This document shows positions 15,560 to 23,252 of a DNA stretch of 28,811 nucleotides, in pieces. The position numbers were made by a program, and so were the translations under genes. Origin of the DNA: an uncultured beta proteobacterium (GTDB taxonomy: Bacteria > Pseudomonadota > Gammaproteobacteria > Burkholderiales > SG8-39). The DNA is taken from the NCBI GenBank assembly GCA_902826155.1, contig CADEDU010000071.1, forward strand, positions 1 through 28,811. Reading direction: 5' to 3'. Each line of letters opens with the position of its first letter. The first letter of the stretch is position 1. Under the pieces are notes generated by a model. The model did no database searches, was not told where the DNA came from, and worked only from the letters and a program-made list of their open reading frames with translations.

Positions 15560-16552
15560 TCAAGCCTTATGCTGATACTCGAACGGCTGGCGATTCAGCT
15601 CGTCGAGATTGTTCCGCACCCACGCGATGCACGCATCGATGCCGGCATCGAGTGAGACTGCGTCTTTCCAGCCCAGCGATTCGCGCAATTTTCTGCTGTC
15701 GAGCATATAGGCAGCGTCCTTGCCCAGACGTTCGCCGACGCTCTCGGCCGCATCGTCGAAATTCACCTCGAGCCGGTCGCAGATCCGCTGCACGAGCTCG
15801 CGAATCGTCACGATGTCGTTGGTCGATATATGGTACGTCTCACCAAGCGGTGCCTCGAGTGCGATCCGCCAGGTCGCACTCGACACGTCGTTCATGTGTA
15901 TGAACGACCGTCGGGAATGTCCGCCGCCGTGCAACTGCAACTTGCGGCCGAGCAGGATGAACAGGATCGTTCTCGGAATGATGCGGTACAGCTGCTGCCC
16001 CGGACCGTAGACGTTTGCAGCCCGCGTGAACAGCACCGGAAAACCATAGGCCGAAAAATAGGAATTCAAGCTCATATCACCGGCAGCACGCGACACGGCA
16101 TAAGGCGTGCTGGGATTGAACGGCGTCGTCTCCTTGATGAAGCCCTCGGTGCTGCCATATACCTCCGGCGTCGTGACGTGTACGTAGCGCTCGAGGAAAT
16201 CCAACTGGCGCAGACGCTCGTGGAGTCTCACCGTCGAGACGACGTTGGTCATCATCCAGTGATCGGGGTTCTTCCAGCTCTCGCCGACCATGCTCTGTGC
16301 GGCAAAGTTGACGACGTGTGTTGCGCGCGATTCGCGCATCAGCTTGTCGAGGGCATCGAGATCGTGATTGATATCGATACGCTGAAAACGGAATGCGCCG
16401 TCCTTGCCTTCCCATCTGTAGGGCAGAAACACGCGGTGGGGTTCAGGAGACCGGCTGACGCCGATCACTTCGATGCCCTGACGCAGCAGATAGGCGACAA
16501 AACTCGCGCCGGAGAACGAATTGCTGCCGATTACGAGAACACGGTTCGCCAT
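15560..16552 (-). CDS. NAD-dependent epimerase/dehydratase, RmlB/GMD-like with altered catalytic residues
   Basis: A 330-residue extended SDR. The coenzyme loop is VIGSNSFSGASF at 7-18, GxxxxxG rather than the usual GxxGxxG. The substrate and catalytic regions read HVTTPEVYGSTEGF (124-137) and TPYAVSRAAGDM (149-160). In RmlB-type 4,6-dehydratases these are TDEVYG and YSASK; here the Asp is Pro129 and the catalytic Lys is Arg155, while Glu130 and Tyr151 remain. FTRAANVYGPGQQLYRIIPR and the HSRRSFIHMNDV stretch are conserved nucleotide-sugar binding parts. Dehydration, epimerisation or oxidation of an NDP-sugar is expected, but the reaction cannot be fixed. ATG 16552 was used, 8 nt after the SIS gene stop; the open frame extends 14 codons further into that gene. 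Confidence 0.78.
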   Translation of the reverse strand: MANRVLVIGSNSFSGASFVAYLLRQGIEVIGVSRSPEPHRVFLPYRWEGKDGAFRFQRIDINHDLDALDKLMRESRATHVVNFAAQSMVGESWKNPDHWMMTNVVSTVRLHERLRQLDFLERYVHVTTPEVYGSTEGFIKETTPFNPSTPYAVSRAAGDMSLNSYFSAYGFPVLFTRAANVYGPGQQLYRIIPRTILFILLGRKLQLHGGGHSRRSFIHMNDVSSATWRIALEAPLGETYHISTNDIVTIRELVQRICDRLEVNFDDAAESVGERLGKDAAYMLDSRKLRESLGWKDAVSLDAGIDACIAWVRNNLDELNRQPFEYQHKA

Positions 16553-16560
16553 CGACTGCG

Positions 16561-17154
16561 CTACAGGATGACCTGACGATTGTTGTAGAGCCACTGCATG
16601 ATCATGTGGCCCGCGACGAGCTGGAGATCCTCACTGATCTGCATGTCATCGACCGCGAAATGGATCGGCACGTCGGCCATCTCCTTGGCGCGGCCGCCAT
16701 TGAACCCTAGCACCGCATAGGTCCTGACCGACATCTTCTTCGCCTGCTCCAACGCCCGGGTGATGTTGGGCGAATTGCCGCTGCCAGAGAGGACGACGAG
16801 CACGTCGTCGGGCCGGGCAAGCGCGCCGAGTTGCGCGGCGTAGATGTCTTCATAGCCCACATCGTTGGCCAGACAGGTAACGACCGAAGCGTTGGCCGGA
16901 AGCGCGTTTACGCGAAGACCCTTGCCGGCGACCTTCGAGATTCCGTACATGAAGTCGTTGGCAAGATGCATCGCGTTGCCTGCGCTGCCCCCGTTGCCGC
17001 ATATGAACAACTGCCTGCCCGTCTTCCAGCAGTCGAGCAACTCTCGGGCGAGGCGTTCGACCGGCTTCCAGTCAGCCTCGCGCAGCGCGACTTGCAATCG
17101 TTCGGCATAGCCGACGAACGAAACAAAAGCGTGGTCGTTGGCGGGAGCCTTCAC
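16561..17154 (-). CDS. GmhA-like SIS-domain phosphosugar isomerase
   Basis: A 197-residue SIS protein of the GmhA/DiaA group. The phosphate-binding loops are FICGNGGSAGNAMH (50-63) and LSGSGNSPN (122-130), with ANDVGYEDIYAAQL and a C-terminal QLVAGHMIMQWL containing His183. GmhA converts sedoheptulose 7-phosphate to D-glycero-D-manno-heptose 7-phosphate. His63 and His183 sit where GmhA has metal/catalytic His; the position of its catalytic Glu appears to be Asp67 here (from memory of the family, so tentative). The start is GTG 17154, set by AAGGAGG 7 nt upstream and a GTGA overlap with the epimerase stop. The nearby split transketolase could supply sedoheptulose 7-phosphate. Confidence 0.82.
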   Translation of the reverse strand: MKAPANDHAFVSFVGYAERLQVALREADWKPVERLARELLDCWKTGRQLFICGNGGSAGNAMHLANDFMYGISKVAGKGLRVNALPANASVVTCLANDVGYEDIYAAQLGALARPDDVLVVLSGSGNSPNITRALEQAKKMSVRTYAVLGFNGGRAKEMADVPIHFAVDDMQISEDLQLVAGHMIMQWLYNNRQVIL

Positions 17155-18089
17155 TTGACCACCTCCTTCTGCATCCACTTCAGATTGTGAAACCGATCCT
17201 CGTCTTTCAGCTCGCCCCGCTGGAACTTATCGACGATCTCCTTGATCGCGATCTGCACCGTTTTCTTCGGACGAAAGCCTGTCGCGAGCAACTTGTCGGA
17301 GTTGACCCGGTACGAGCGAGGGTCGTTGGAGGGTTTCACCGTGATCTTCGCCGGGGCGTACTCGACAACCTGCTCGGCGATGTCGGCGATCGAGAGGTTT
17401 TCGAAGCCGGCGTTGTACACGCCGCGATGCTCCGGGTGATCGAGCAGAAACAAGTAAAGATCGGTGATGTCGTCGATGTGAATGTTGGGCCGGGTCTGCG
17501 ATCCGCCGAGGACGGTGATCTCTTCTCGCGTCAAGGCCTGCATGGTGAGCATGTTGACCGAGACGTCGAGTCGCATGCGGGGCGAGTATCCACACACCGT
17601 TGCAGGACGTACGATCTGCACGGCCATGTCGCCGGCGTAGCTCAGCAGTACGCGTTCGGCGACCATCTTGGTCTTGTTGTACTCGGAGATCGGTTTCAGC
17701 GGGAGATCCTCGGTTACCTGGGGCTCATCCTTGACGCCGTACACACTGCCCGACGATGCATAGACGAAACGCCCGATGCCGTGGCGGACCGCCCGATCGG
17801 CAAGCTGCATCGTCGCGAGGCAACTGATCTCCCAGGTGAGCTTCGGGTCGAGATCACCGCAGGGATCGTTGGCGACCGACGACAGGTGAACGATGGCGTC
17901 GACGCCACTCAGATCGATCGCATCAATTTCCCGAACGTCGCCCCTGACGACTTGAAGGTTGGGATGCGGCCGAAGATAGTTGCCGAACCACATGATGTCG
18001 AGCGCGACCACCTTGTGGCCGGCGGCGAGCAGCTTTGGGACCAGTACGGTGCCCTTGTAACCGCATGCACCAGTGACCAGGACTTTCAT
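17151..18089 (-). CDS. NAD-dependent nucleotide-sugar epimerase/dehydratase (extended SDR)
   Basis: A 312-residue extended SDR with a canonical loop VLVTGACGYKG at 3-13 and LDIMWFGN as the acidic coenzyme strand. It also has VHLSSVANDPCGDLDP, the serine-rich catalytic strand YASSGSVYG at 110-118, and an intact YNKTK (Tyr137, Lys141). The C-terminal half (ETYRV-like stretch SYRVNSDKLLATGFRPKK) has the usual substrate-binding shape. The enzyme probably epimerises or dehydrates an NDP-sugar of the glycan. ATG 18089 was chosen because it gives the standard epimerase N terminus; the frame is open to a GTG at 18146. The 57-bp gap to the ABC ATPase gene has no Shine-Dalgarno (the bases just before the ATG are pyrimidine-rich). 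The specific sugar is unknown. Confidence 0.82.
   Translation of the reverse strand: MKVLVTGACGYKGTVLVPKLLAAGHKVVALDIMWFGNYLRPHPNLQVVRGDVREIDAIDLSGVDAIVHLSSVANDPCGDLDPKLTWEISCLATMQLADRAVRHGIGRFVYASSGSVYGVKDEPQVTEDLPLKPISEYNKTKMVAERVLLSYAGDMAVQIVRPATVCGYSPRMRLDVSVNMLTMQALTREEITVLGGSQTRPNIHIDDITDLYLFLLDHPEHRGVYNAGFENLSIADIAEQVVEYAPAKITVKPSNDPRSYRVNSDKLLATGFRPKKTVQIAIKEIVDKFQRGELKDEDRFHNLKWMQKEVVK
17162..17168 (-). promoter_or_regulatory. Strong ribosome binding site for the GmhA-like gene
   Basis: AAGGAGG on the minus strand, 7 nt before GTG 17154, inside the end of the preceding epimerase gene. It decides the GTG start and shortens the open frame by 8 codons. Confidence 0.7.
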
Positions 18090-18146
18090 AGGAGGGAGAG
18101 TGAGTTCGGGTTGTAGAGGGACCGGGTTGCCCGGCCGGTCGACCAC

Positions 18147-18884
18147 TCAGGCCGCGCTAGCCAAGGCTGGCGGGATGCGTTCCTGACTGACCATTTCGCC
18201 GTGCGATAACCTGAAGATTCTATTGCAGCTTCGCCTGATAAGCGATTCATCGTGCGAGGCGAGCACGAGGATCCTTGCGCGGCCGAGAAGCATCTGCAGC
18301 CGGCGCTCGGCCTTTTCGGTGAACGAAGCGTCGCCCACCGAGAGCCATTCGTCCATCAGCAGCACGTCGGCTTCGATACAGGTCGAAACGGCGAATGCCA
18401 GTCGCATCGCCATGCCACTCGAGTAGGTTCGCATCGGCATGTGGAAATAATCGCCGAGCTCCGCAAACTCGTGGATCTGCTCGACGAGCGGCTGGATCTC
18501 CTTTGGTCGGAGTCCCATCAATGCCGCGCGCATGAACACGTTCTCGTGGCCGGTGGCCTCCAAGTCCATGCCCAGAGTGATATTCAGCATCGACGCGACA
18601 CGGCCTTCGATGACCAGCGACCCCGACACGGGTTCATAAGCACCCGCCAGCACGCGCAACAGCGTGGTTTTTCCGGAACCGTTATGGCCAACCAAACCGA
18701 CCCGATCCCCATCGTTGATGTCGAAGCTCAGTCGATTCAACGCCTGCACCACGACGCGATCGGCGGAGTCGCGCGCCAGCAAGCCGCCGGTAGCGGCTCG
18801 AATCATGGTGTTCTTCAGCGATCTGCTCGACCCGCCATAGATCGGAAAGGCAACGCTGATATCTCGGGCGACGATACGCGCCAT
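18147..18884 (-). CDS. ABC transporter ATPase for polysaccharide export (Wzt/KpsT-type)
   Basis: A 245-residue ABC ATPase. Walker A is GHNGSGKT at 66-73, the signature is TYSSGMAMRLAF, Walker B is ADVLLMDEWLSVGDASF and the switch His is in LASHDESL. The N-terminal extension of about 50 residues before the ATPase core and the RVASMLNITLGMDLEATGHEN stretch are typical of Wzt/KpsT/TagH exporters. The protein stops shortly after the ATPase domain and lacks the Wzt C-terminal carbohydrate-binding domain, so recognition of a modified chain end (as in E. coli O8/O9a) is not expected. It pairs with the permease upstream (6-nt gap) and would export an undecaprenyl-linked or lipid-linked glycan across the inner membrane. 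Confidence 0.9.
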   Translation of the reverse strand: MARIVARDISVAFPIYGGSSRSLKNTMIRAATGGLLARDSADRVVVQALNRLSFDINDGDRVGLVGHNGSGKTTLLRVLAGAYEPVSGSLVIEGRVASMLNITLGMDLEATGHENVFMRAALMGLRPKEIQPLVEQIHEFAELGDYFHMPMRTYSSGMAMRLAFAVSTCIEADVLLMDEWLSVGDASFTEKAERRLQMLLGRARILVLASHDESLIRRSCNRIFRLSHGEMVSQERIPPALASAA

Positions 18885-18890
18885 GATCGG

Positions 18891-19751
18891 CTAGACCCAG
18901 TAGGCAATGCGACTGCGGAAGCGTGCGAAGAACGCCAGGCCCATAGCAAACCCGCTCACGGTCGTTAGCGCAACGACCAGCAGATTGATCCATGTGGGCG
19001 ACGAGCCGAGCAAAGGCGAGCGCACGACCTCCAGGAAGTGATGAAGCGGATTCACCTCCGCAGCCCACTGGAGCGCCGGACCAAGATCTCTGGGTCGCCA
19101 CAACACTGGCGTCAGAAAGAACAATACCTGAACGATGTTCTGGACTATCAGCGGTATGTCGCGATAACGCGCGCAAACAACCCCCAGGAACAGGGCGATC
19201 CAAACCGCGTTCAGGGCGAGGAGGAGGAGTCCGACCGGTGCCAGCAGAACATTCCAGCCGAGCTGGGGCCGGAAGATGGCGAGCACCGCAACAATCAGAA
19301 TGACGTGATGCAAGAAGACGAGGAGGTTCTTCCAGACGAAACGGTAGACGTGGATGCTCAGCGGCATTCGAATCTGTTTGATCACGCCTTCTGCGCCGAT
19401 GAACACAACGCAAGCTTCGTTGAGCAGGTTCGCGATCAGCAGCCAGATCACGAAACTGACCGCGAGATGCGGAAAGTAGGCGGCGAGACTGTGGCCGAAC
19501 AGACTCCCGTACAGCGGGCCCATCGCGCCCACGAGCACTCCGGTACTGATCGTGATCCACAGCGGCCCGATCAGCGACCTCCGATAGCGCTGCCTGATCT
19601 CTTGCAGCGCGAGCATGTGCCAGACGTGTGCGTGTTTGAGCCCGTCTGCCAAGTCGCTGATCGCATCTCTTACACGTCCTGCCCAGCCGTCAGCGGCGGC
19701 ATCGATTCGCAGTACCGGATTGGTGATCAGTCCATGTTCGATCACAGGCAT
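18891..19751 (-). CDS. ABC-2 type polysaccharide export permease (Wzm/KpsM-type)
   Basis: A 286-residue integral membrane protein. After an amphipathic N-terminal region of about 45 residues comes the family-specific segment LALQEIRQRYRRSLIGPLW, followed by about six hydrophobic helices (near 62-82, 93-115, 142-162, 170-195, 205-222 and 258-278). VLFFLTPVLW and NPLHHFLEVVR are typical Wzm/RfbD/TagG segments. It forms the membrane channel for the glycan with the ATPase encoded next. The gene starts 70 bp after the glycosyltransferase stop; that gap holds a short hairpin but no clear promoter. Confidence 0.9.
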   Translation of the reverse strand: MPVIEHGLITNPVLRIDAAADGWAGRVRDAISDLADGLKHAHVWHMLALQEIRQRYRRSLIGPLWITISTGVLVGAMGPLYGSLFGHSLAAYFPHLAVSFVIWLLIANLLNEACVVFIGAEGVIKQIRMPLSIHVYRFVWKNLLVFLHHVILIVAVLAIFRPQLGWNVLLAPVGLLLLALNAVWIALFLGVVCARYRDIPLIVQNIVQVLFFLTPVLWRPRDLGPALQWAAEVNPLHHFLEVVRSPLLGSSPTWINLLVVALTTVSGFAMGLAFFARFRSRIAYWV

Positions 19752-19801
19752 TTATCTCGTGGCTTTGCCGCGCATGTCGATACAGCTCCGGTTACAGCGG
19801 C

Positions 19802-19816
19802 ATGCCGAACCGGCAT
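19802..19816. other. Short perfect hairpin between glycosyltransferase and permease genes
   Basis: ATGCCG-AAC-CGGCAT forms a 6-bp stem with a 3-nt loop, 5 bp past the glycosyltransferase stop on the minus strand. There is no T-run, so it is more likely an mRNA-processing or stabilising hairpin than an intrinsic terminator. The role is inferred. Confidence 0.35.
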
Positions 19817-19821
19817 TGTGC

Positions 19822-20676
19822 TCAACTGGTGCTGTGCTCGCGCGTTTCGCGTTCTTGCTCGAGCAGCGCTCGAGTCTTTTTGGGTCCAATTCCGGAGCAG
19901 AAATAACGCATCATGCTCCGCAGATGAACGAGGGTGTAATAAGGATTCGACCAGCTCCGGCGGCCTGGATCGTGGACTACAACCGCGTGGGGTTCGAGGG
20001 AGACTCGCAGGCCGCTTGTCCGAATGCGGGCACACACATCCACGTCTTCGTAGTACATGAAGTACTGCTCGTCGAATCCGCCCAATCGCGTGAAGGTGCT
20101 CGTCCTGAAAACCATGAACGTGCCGGCGATCCAGTCCGGCTCGAACTGCGCGGTCGGTTGAGCGTAGTCATGCAGCGGACGCCACGCGAGCACCTTGCGA
20201 ACGATCGACGTCGGGGTCGGAAACCTTCTTGCGCTTGCTTCGAGATCCCCGCTCGAGTTGACCACGAGCGGGCCTACGACACCGACATCGCGATCATCCA
20301 ATACCTTGATCAACGCCGGTAACGGGTCGTGAGTCAATCGGAGGTCCGGATTGGCGACTACGAAATAGTCACCTGCGGCCATCCTGAACGCCCTATTGTG
20401 GTTGGCCGCAAATCCACGAACCACGTCGTTCTCGACCACTCGCACCGGAAACGGATAGTCGCTTGCCGCGAACGGCAATGTCTCGGCGATGTTGACGGTC
20501 ACGATGACTTCGAGTCGCCCGGCGCAATAAGTTCGTACGTCGTCCAAGAACTGCCCGACGAGCCTTCCCTGCGCGTGGCTCACAACAGAAATCGTTATCT
20601 GGGGAGGTAGCACTGCCAATTGGACCGGCAGTGCCGGGCTTGTGATGGTGGCCCAGGATTGAGTAGCGGATTGCAT
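19822..20676 (-). CDS. Family 2 glycosyltransferase (rhamnosyltransferase-like)
   Basis: A 284-residue GT-A fold enzyme. Strand 1 is QITISVVSHAQG (26-37), and GFAANHNRAF (88-97) and YFVVANPDLRL (104-114) supply the nucleotide-sugar site. The DXD equivalent is NPD, as in many rhamnosyltransferases such as WbbL. A later block GTFMVFRTSTF...GGFDEQYFMYYEDVDVCARI contains the ED catalytic pair. There are no membrane helices, so it should act at the cytoplasmic face on a lipid-linked acceptor using an NDP-sugar. The open frame extends to a TTG at 20763, but ATG 20676 gives a normal family N terminus; neither has a clear Shine-Dalgarno. It is the first gene of the operon and the only glycosyltransferase recognised in the window, so others must lie elsewhere. 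Confidence 0.83.
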   Translation of the reverse strand: MQSATQSWATITSPALPVQLAVLPPQITISVVSHAQGRLVGQFLDDVRTYCAGRLEVIVTVNIAETLPFAASDYPFPVRVVENDVVRGFAANHNRAFRMAAGDYFVVANPDLRLTHDPLPALIKVLDDRDVGVVGPLVVNSSGDLEASARRFPTPTSIVRKVLAWRPLHDYAQPTAQFEPDWIAGTFMVFRTSTFTRLGGFDEQYFMYYEDVDVCARIRTSGLRVSLEPHAVVVHDPGRRSWSNPYYTLVHLRSMMRYFCSGIGPKKTRALLEQERETREHSTS

Positions 20677-21048
20677 CGTCGAGAGTTCTTGGCGCCGGAG
20701 CAAGGAGATTGAGCAACAGCCCAGCGGTTCTCCGTCAGGCACATGCAGTTGACCTTCATGCAACCATCTCGGGCTGAATCACAGACCGAAACTTCGAGGC
20801 AAAAAGAATGTTACAGGAAGTTGTGGTCCGCCCGGGAATCGAACGAATGAACCACGCTGGCCTCAGGTAATTCGTTGAAATTGCATGATTCTGACGAAAG
20901 CTGATTCCGCTGGCATTGCCCGTCAAGGTCCGAACAAAGAGTGCCGAAGGACTACATCCATCGTCTGTACCAGCCATCAGTATCCAGAATCCTCCGGTCG
21001 GACCGCCAAATCAACCGACTCCCTTGCGGAAAACCAATAGCTTGTGCA
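20677..21048. other. 372-bp non-coding leader between uvrD and the glycan operon
   Basis: No convincing gene lies here. It must hold the end of the uvrD transcript and probably the operon promoter. On the minus strand a TTGACG (+ strand 20921-20926) could be a -35 box, but no good -10 lies 16-18 bp downstream, so no promoter is called. A 21-bp stretch at 20824-20844 resembles the 3' end of a tRNA. No JUMPstart/ops element (GGCGGTAG) is seen in the leader orientation. Base composition appears less GC-rich than the neighbouring genes. Confidence 0.5.
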
Positions 21049-23190
21049 TCACACCCGCTCCAACTTCGCAAACTCCAACGCCAGCCATTTCATGCCTTGC
21101 TTGCCGAAGTTGATCTGCACGCGCGCTTCGCCGCCGCTGCCTTCGGCATTGACGATCACGCCCTGGCCGAATTTCGGGTGCGCCACCGACTGGCCGATGC
21201 GAAACGGGATGCCGGTGTCGCGGCTGGCGCGTCGATTTGGCGCAGGCTCGCCGGTTTTCCAGGCTTCGTCGCTTGGCCGCTTGGCCGCGTAGCGGGCTGA
21301 GATCCACTTCAACAGTCCGCCTGGCACCTCGTCGAGAAAGCGCGAGGCGACATTGAAGCGCGTCTGGCCGTGCAGCATGCGCGTCTGCGCGAACGAAAAA
21401 TAAAGCCGCGTTCGAGCGCGCGTGATCGCCACGTACATGAGGCGTCGCTCTTCTTCCAGGCCGTCGTCTTCGTTCAGGCTTTGCTCGTGCGGAAACAAGC
21501 CCTCTTCCATGCCGGTGACGAACACCGTGTGGAATTCCAGGCCCTTGGCCGAGTGCGTGGTCATCAGTTGCACCGCGTCGGCACCTTCGGCCGCCTGGTT
21601 GTCGCCCGATTCGAGCGATGCGTGCGAAAGGAAGGCGGTGAGATCGTTCTCGTCTTCCTCCTGCACGAACACCGCGGCGGCATTGACCAGTTCGTTCAGG
21701 TTCTCGATGCGGTCGGCGCCTTCGCGTTCGGCCTTGTAGTGGGCGATCAGGCCGCTCTTTTCGATCACGACCTGCACGGCTTCCTGCAACGGCAGGCCCT
21801 GTGTTTCGGTTCGCAACGCGTTGATCAGCGTGACGAACGCACCGACCGACAACGCCGTCTTGCCCGAAAGCTTGCCGACCGCTTGCCACAGACTCGAGCC
21901 GGCGGCGACCGCGGCATCTTGCACGGCTTCGATCGAGCGCGCGCCGATGCCCCGTGTCGGAAAATTCACCACGCGCAGGAACGCACCGTCGTCATCGGAG
22001 TTGGCGACCAAGCGCAGGTACGCGAGCGCGTGTTTCACTTCCATGCGCTCGAAGAATCGCAAGCCGCCGTAGACCTTGTACGGCAACCCGGCACTGAACA
22101 GGGCGTGCTCGACCACGCGTGACTGCGCGTTGGAGCGATACAGCACCGCGACGTCGCGCCGCGCCTGGCCTTCGTTGATGAGCGACTTCACCTCTTCGAC
22201 CAGCCAGCGCGCTTCTTCGGCGTCGCTCGATGCTTCGAACACGCGGATCGGCTCGCCTTCGCCGGCCTCGGTCCAAAGGTTCTTGCCCAGGCGGTTCTTG
22301 TTGTGGGCGATCAGCGTGTTGGCGGCTTTGAGGATGTTGCCGTACGAGCGGTAGTTCTGCTCCAGGCGGATGATGTTCTCGACGCGATAGTCGCGCTCGA
22401 AATCAGCCATGTTGCCGACGTTCGCGCCGCGAAAGCGATAGATCGACTGATCGTCGTCGCCCACGGCGAACATCACGTTGTGCTGCCCCACCAGCAGGCG
22501 CAGCCAGCGATATTGCAGCCGGTTGGTATCTTGAAACTCATCCACCAGCACGTGCCGGAAGCGCGCCTGATAGTGGTTGCGCAGCAGCTCGTTGTTGGAC
22601 AGCAGCTCGAAACTGCGCAGCAGCAGCTCGGGGAAATCGACTACGCCTTCTTTCTGGCACTGCTCGTCGTAGGCAGCGTAGAGCTCCTGATTGCGGCGGG
22701 TGAAGTCGTCGTAGACCTCGACCTTGCCCGCGCGCCGCCCTTCCTCCTTGGCGGCGTTGATGAAGTACTGCACCTGCTTGGGCGGAAAGCGGTCTTCGTC
22801 GACGCCCAACCCCTTCATCACGCGCTTGAGCAGCGACAGTTGATCCTGCGAGTCGAGAATCTGGAAGGTCTGCGGCAGATTGGCATCACGAAAGTGCGCG
22901 CGCAGCAGCCTGTTGCACAGCCCGTGGAACGTGCCGATCCACATGCCGCGGATGTTGATCGGCAGCATCGCGCCGATGCGCACCATCATCTCGCGCGCTG
23001 CCTTGTTGGTGAACGTGACCGCGAGCAGGCCGCTCGGGCTCACCGTTCCGGTCTGCACCAGCCATGCAATGCGCGTGGTGAGCACGCGTGTCTTGCCCGA
23101 GCCGGCGCCGGCCAGCACCAGTGCATGCTGCGCGGGCAGCGTGACTGCGGCGAGCTGTTCGCTGTTGAGATTGTCGAGGAGCGCGGACAT
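21049..23190 (-). CDS. uvrD: DNA helicase II, UvrD (SF1A 3'-5' helicase)
   Basis: A 713-residue superfamily 1 helicase that unwinds DNA in nucleotide-excision and mismatch repair. Motifs in order: Q-motif and Walker A at LNSEQLAAV and GAGSGKT (28-34), motif Ia FTNKAAREM, motif II VDEFQDTN, motif III GDDDQSIYRFRGA, motif IV LEQNYRS, motif V TTHSAKGLEF, motif VI VAITRAR. The C-terminal end is the Tudor-like UvrD tail (SVAHPKFGQGVIVNAEGSG, with WLALEFAKLERV at the terminus), which binds RNA polymerase in UvrD/PcrA. ATG 23190 gives the canonical N terminus; the open frame continues to 23325 into the intergenic region and the neighbouring gene. It is a single gene, not part of the glycan operon by function. 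Confidence 0.95.
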   Translation of the reverse strand: MSALLDNLNSEQLAAVTLPAQHALVLAGAGSGKTRVLTTRIAWLVQTGTVSPSGLLAVTFTNKAAREMMVRIGAMLPINIRGMWIGTFHGLCNRLLRAHFRDANLPQTFQILDSQDQLSLLKRVMKGLGVDEDRFPPKQVQYFINAAKEEGRRAGKVEVYDDFTRRNQELYAAYDEQCQKEGVVDFPELLLRSFELLSNNELLRNHYQARFRHVLVDEFQDTNRLQYRWLRLLVGQHNVMFAVGDDDQSIYRFRGANVGNMADFERDYRVENIIRLEQNYRSYGNILKAANTLIAHNKNRLGKNLWTEAGEGEPIRVFEASSDAEEARWLVEEVKSLINEGQARRDVAVLYRSNAQSRVVEHALFSAGLPYKVYGGLRFFERMEVKHALAYLRLVANSDDDGAFLRVVNFPTRGIGARSIEAVQDAAVAAGSSLWQAVGKLSGKTALSVGAFVTLINALRTETQGLPLQEAVQVVIEKSGLIAHYKAEREGADRIENLNELVNAAAVFVQEEDENDLTAFLSHASLESGDNQAAEGADAVQLMTTHSAKGLEFHTVFVTGMEEGLFPHEQSLNEDDGLEEERRLMYVAITRARTRLYFSFAQTRMLHGQTRFNVASRFLDEVPGGLLKWISARYAAKRPSDEAWKTGEPAPNRRASRDTGIPFRIGQSVAHPKFGQGVIVNAEGSGGEARVQINFGKQGMKWLALEFAKLERV

Positions 23191-23211
23191 TGAGCGCGGC
23201 GGCGAGGGGGC

Positions 23212-23236
23212 AAAACGCGGCGTGATTTGTGCCGCG
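23212..23236 (-). terminator. Candidate Rho-independent terminator after the small membrane protein gene
   Basis: On the minus strand CGCGGC, a 9-nt loop and GCCGCG form a 6-bp GC stem followed directly by TTTTG. It sits 17 bp downstream of the stop of the membrane protein gene and just upstream of uvrD. The stem is short and the T-run is only four bases, so the call is moderate. Confidence 0.4.
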
Positions 23237-23252
23237 ATTCTACCCGCGCGCC

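Noticed and set aside
20677..21048. A complete tRNA or small RNA gene in the operon leader
   Set aside because: Only a 3'-end-like fragment is present; no D-arm, anticodon arm or matching 5' acceptor strand at the right distance.
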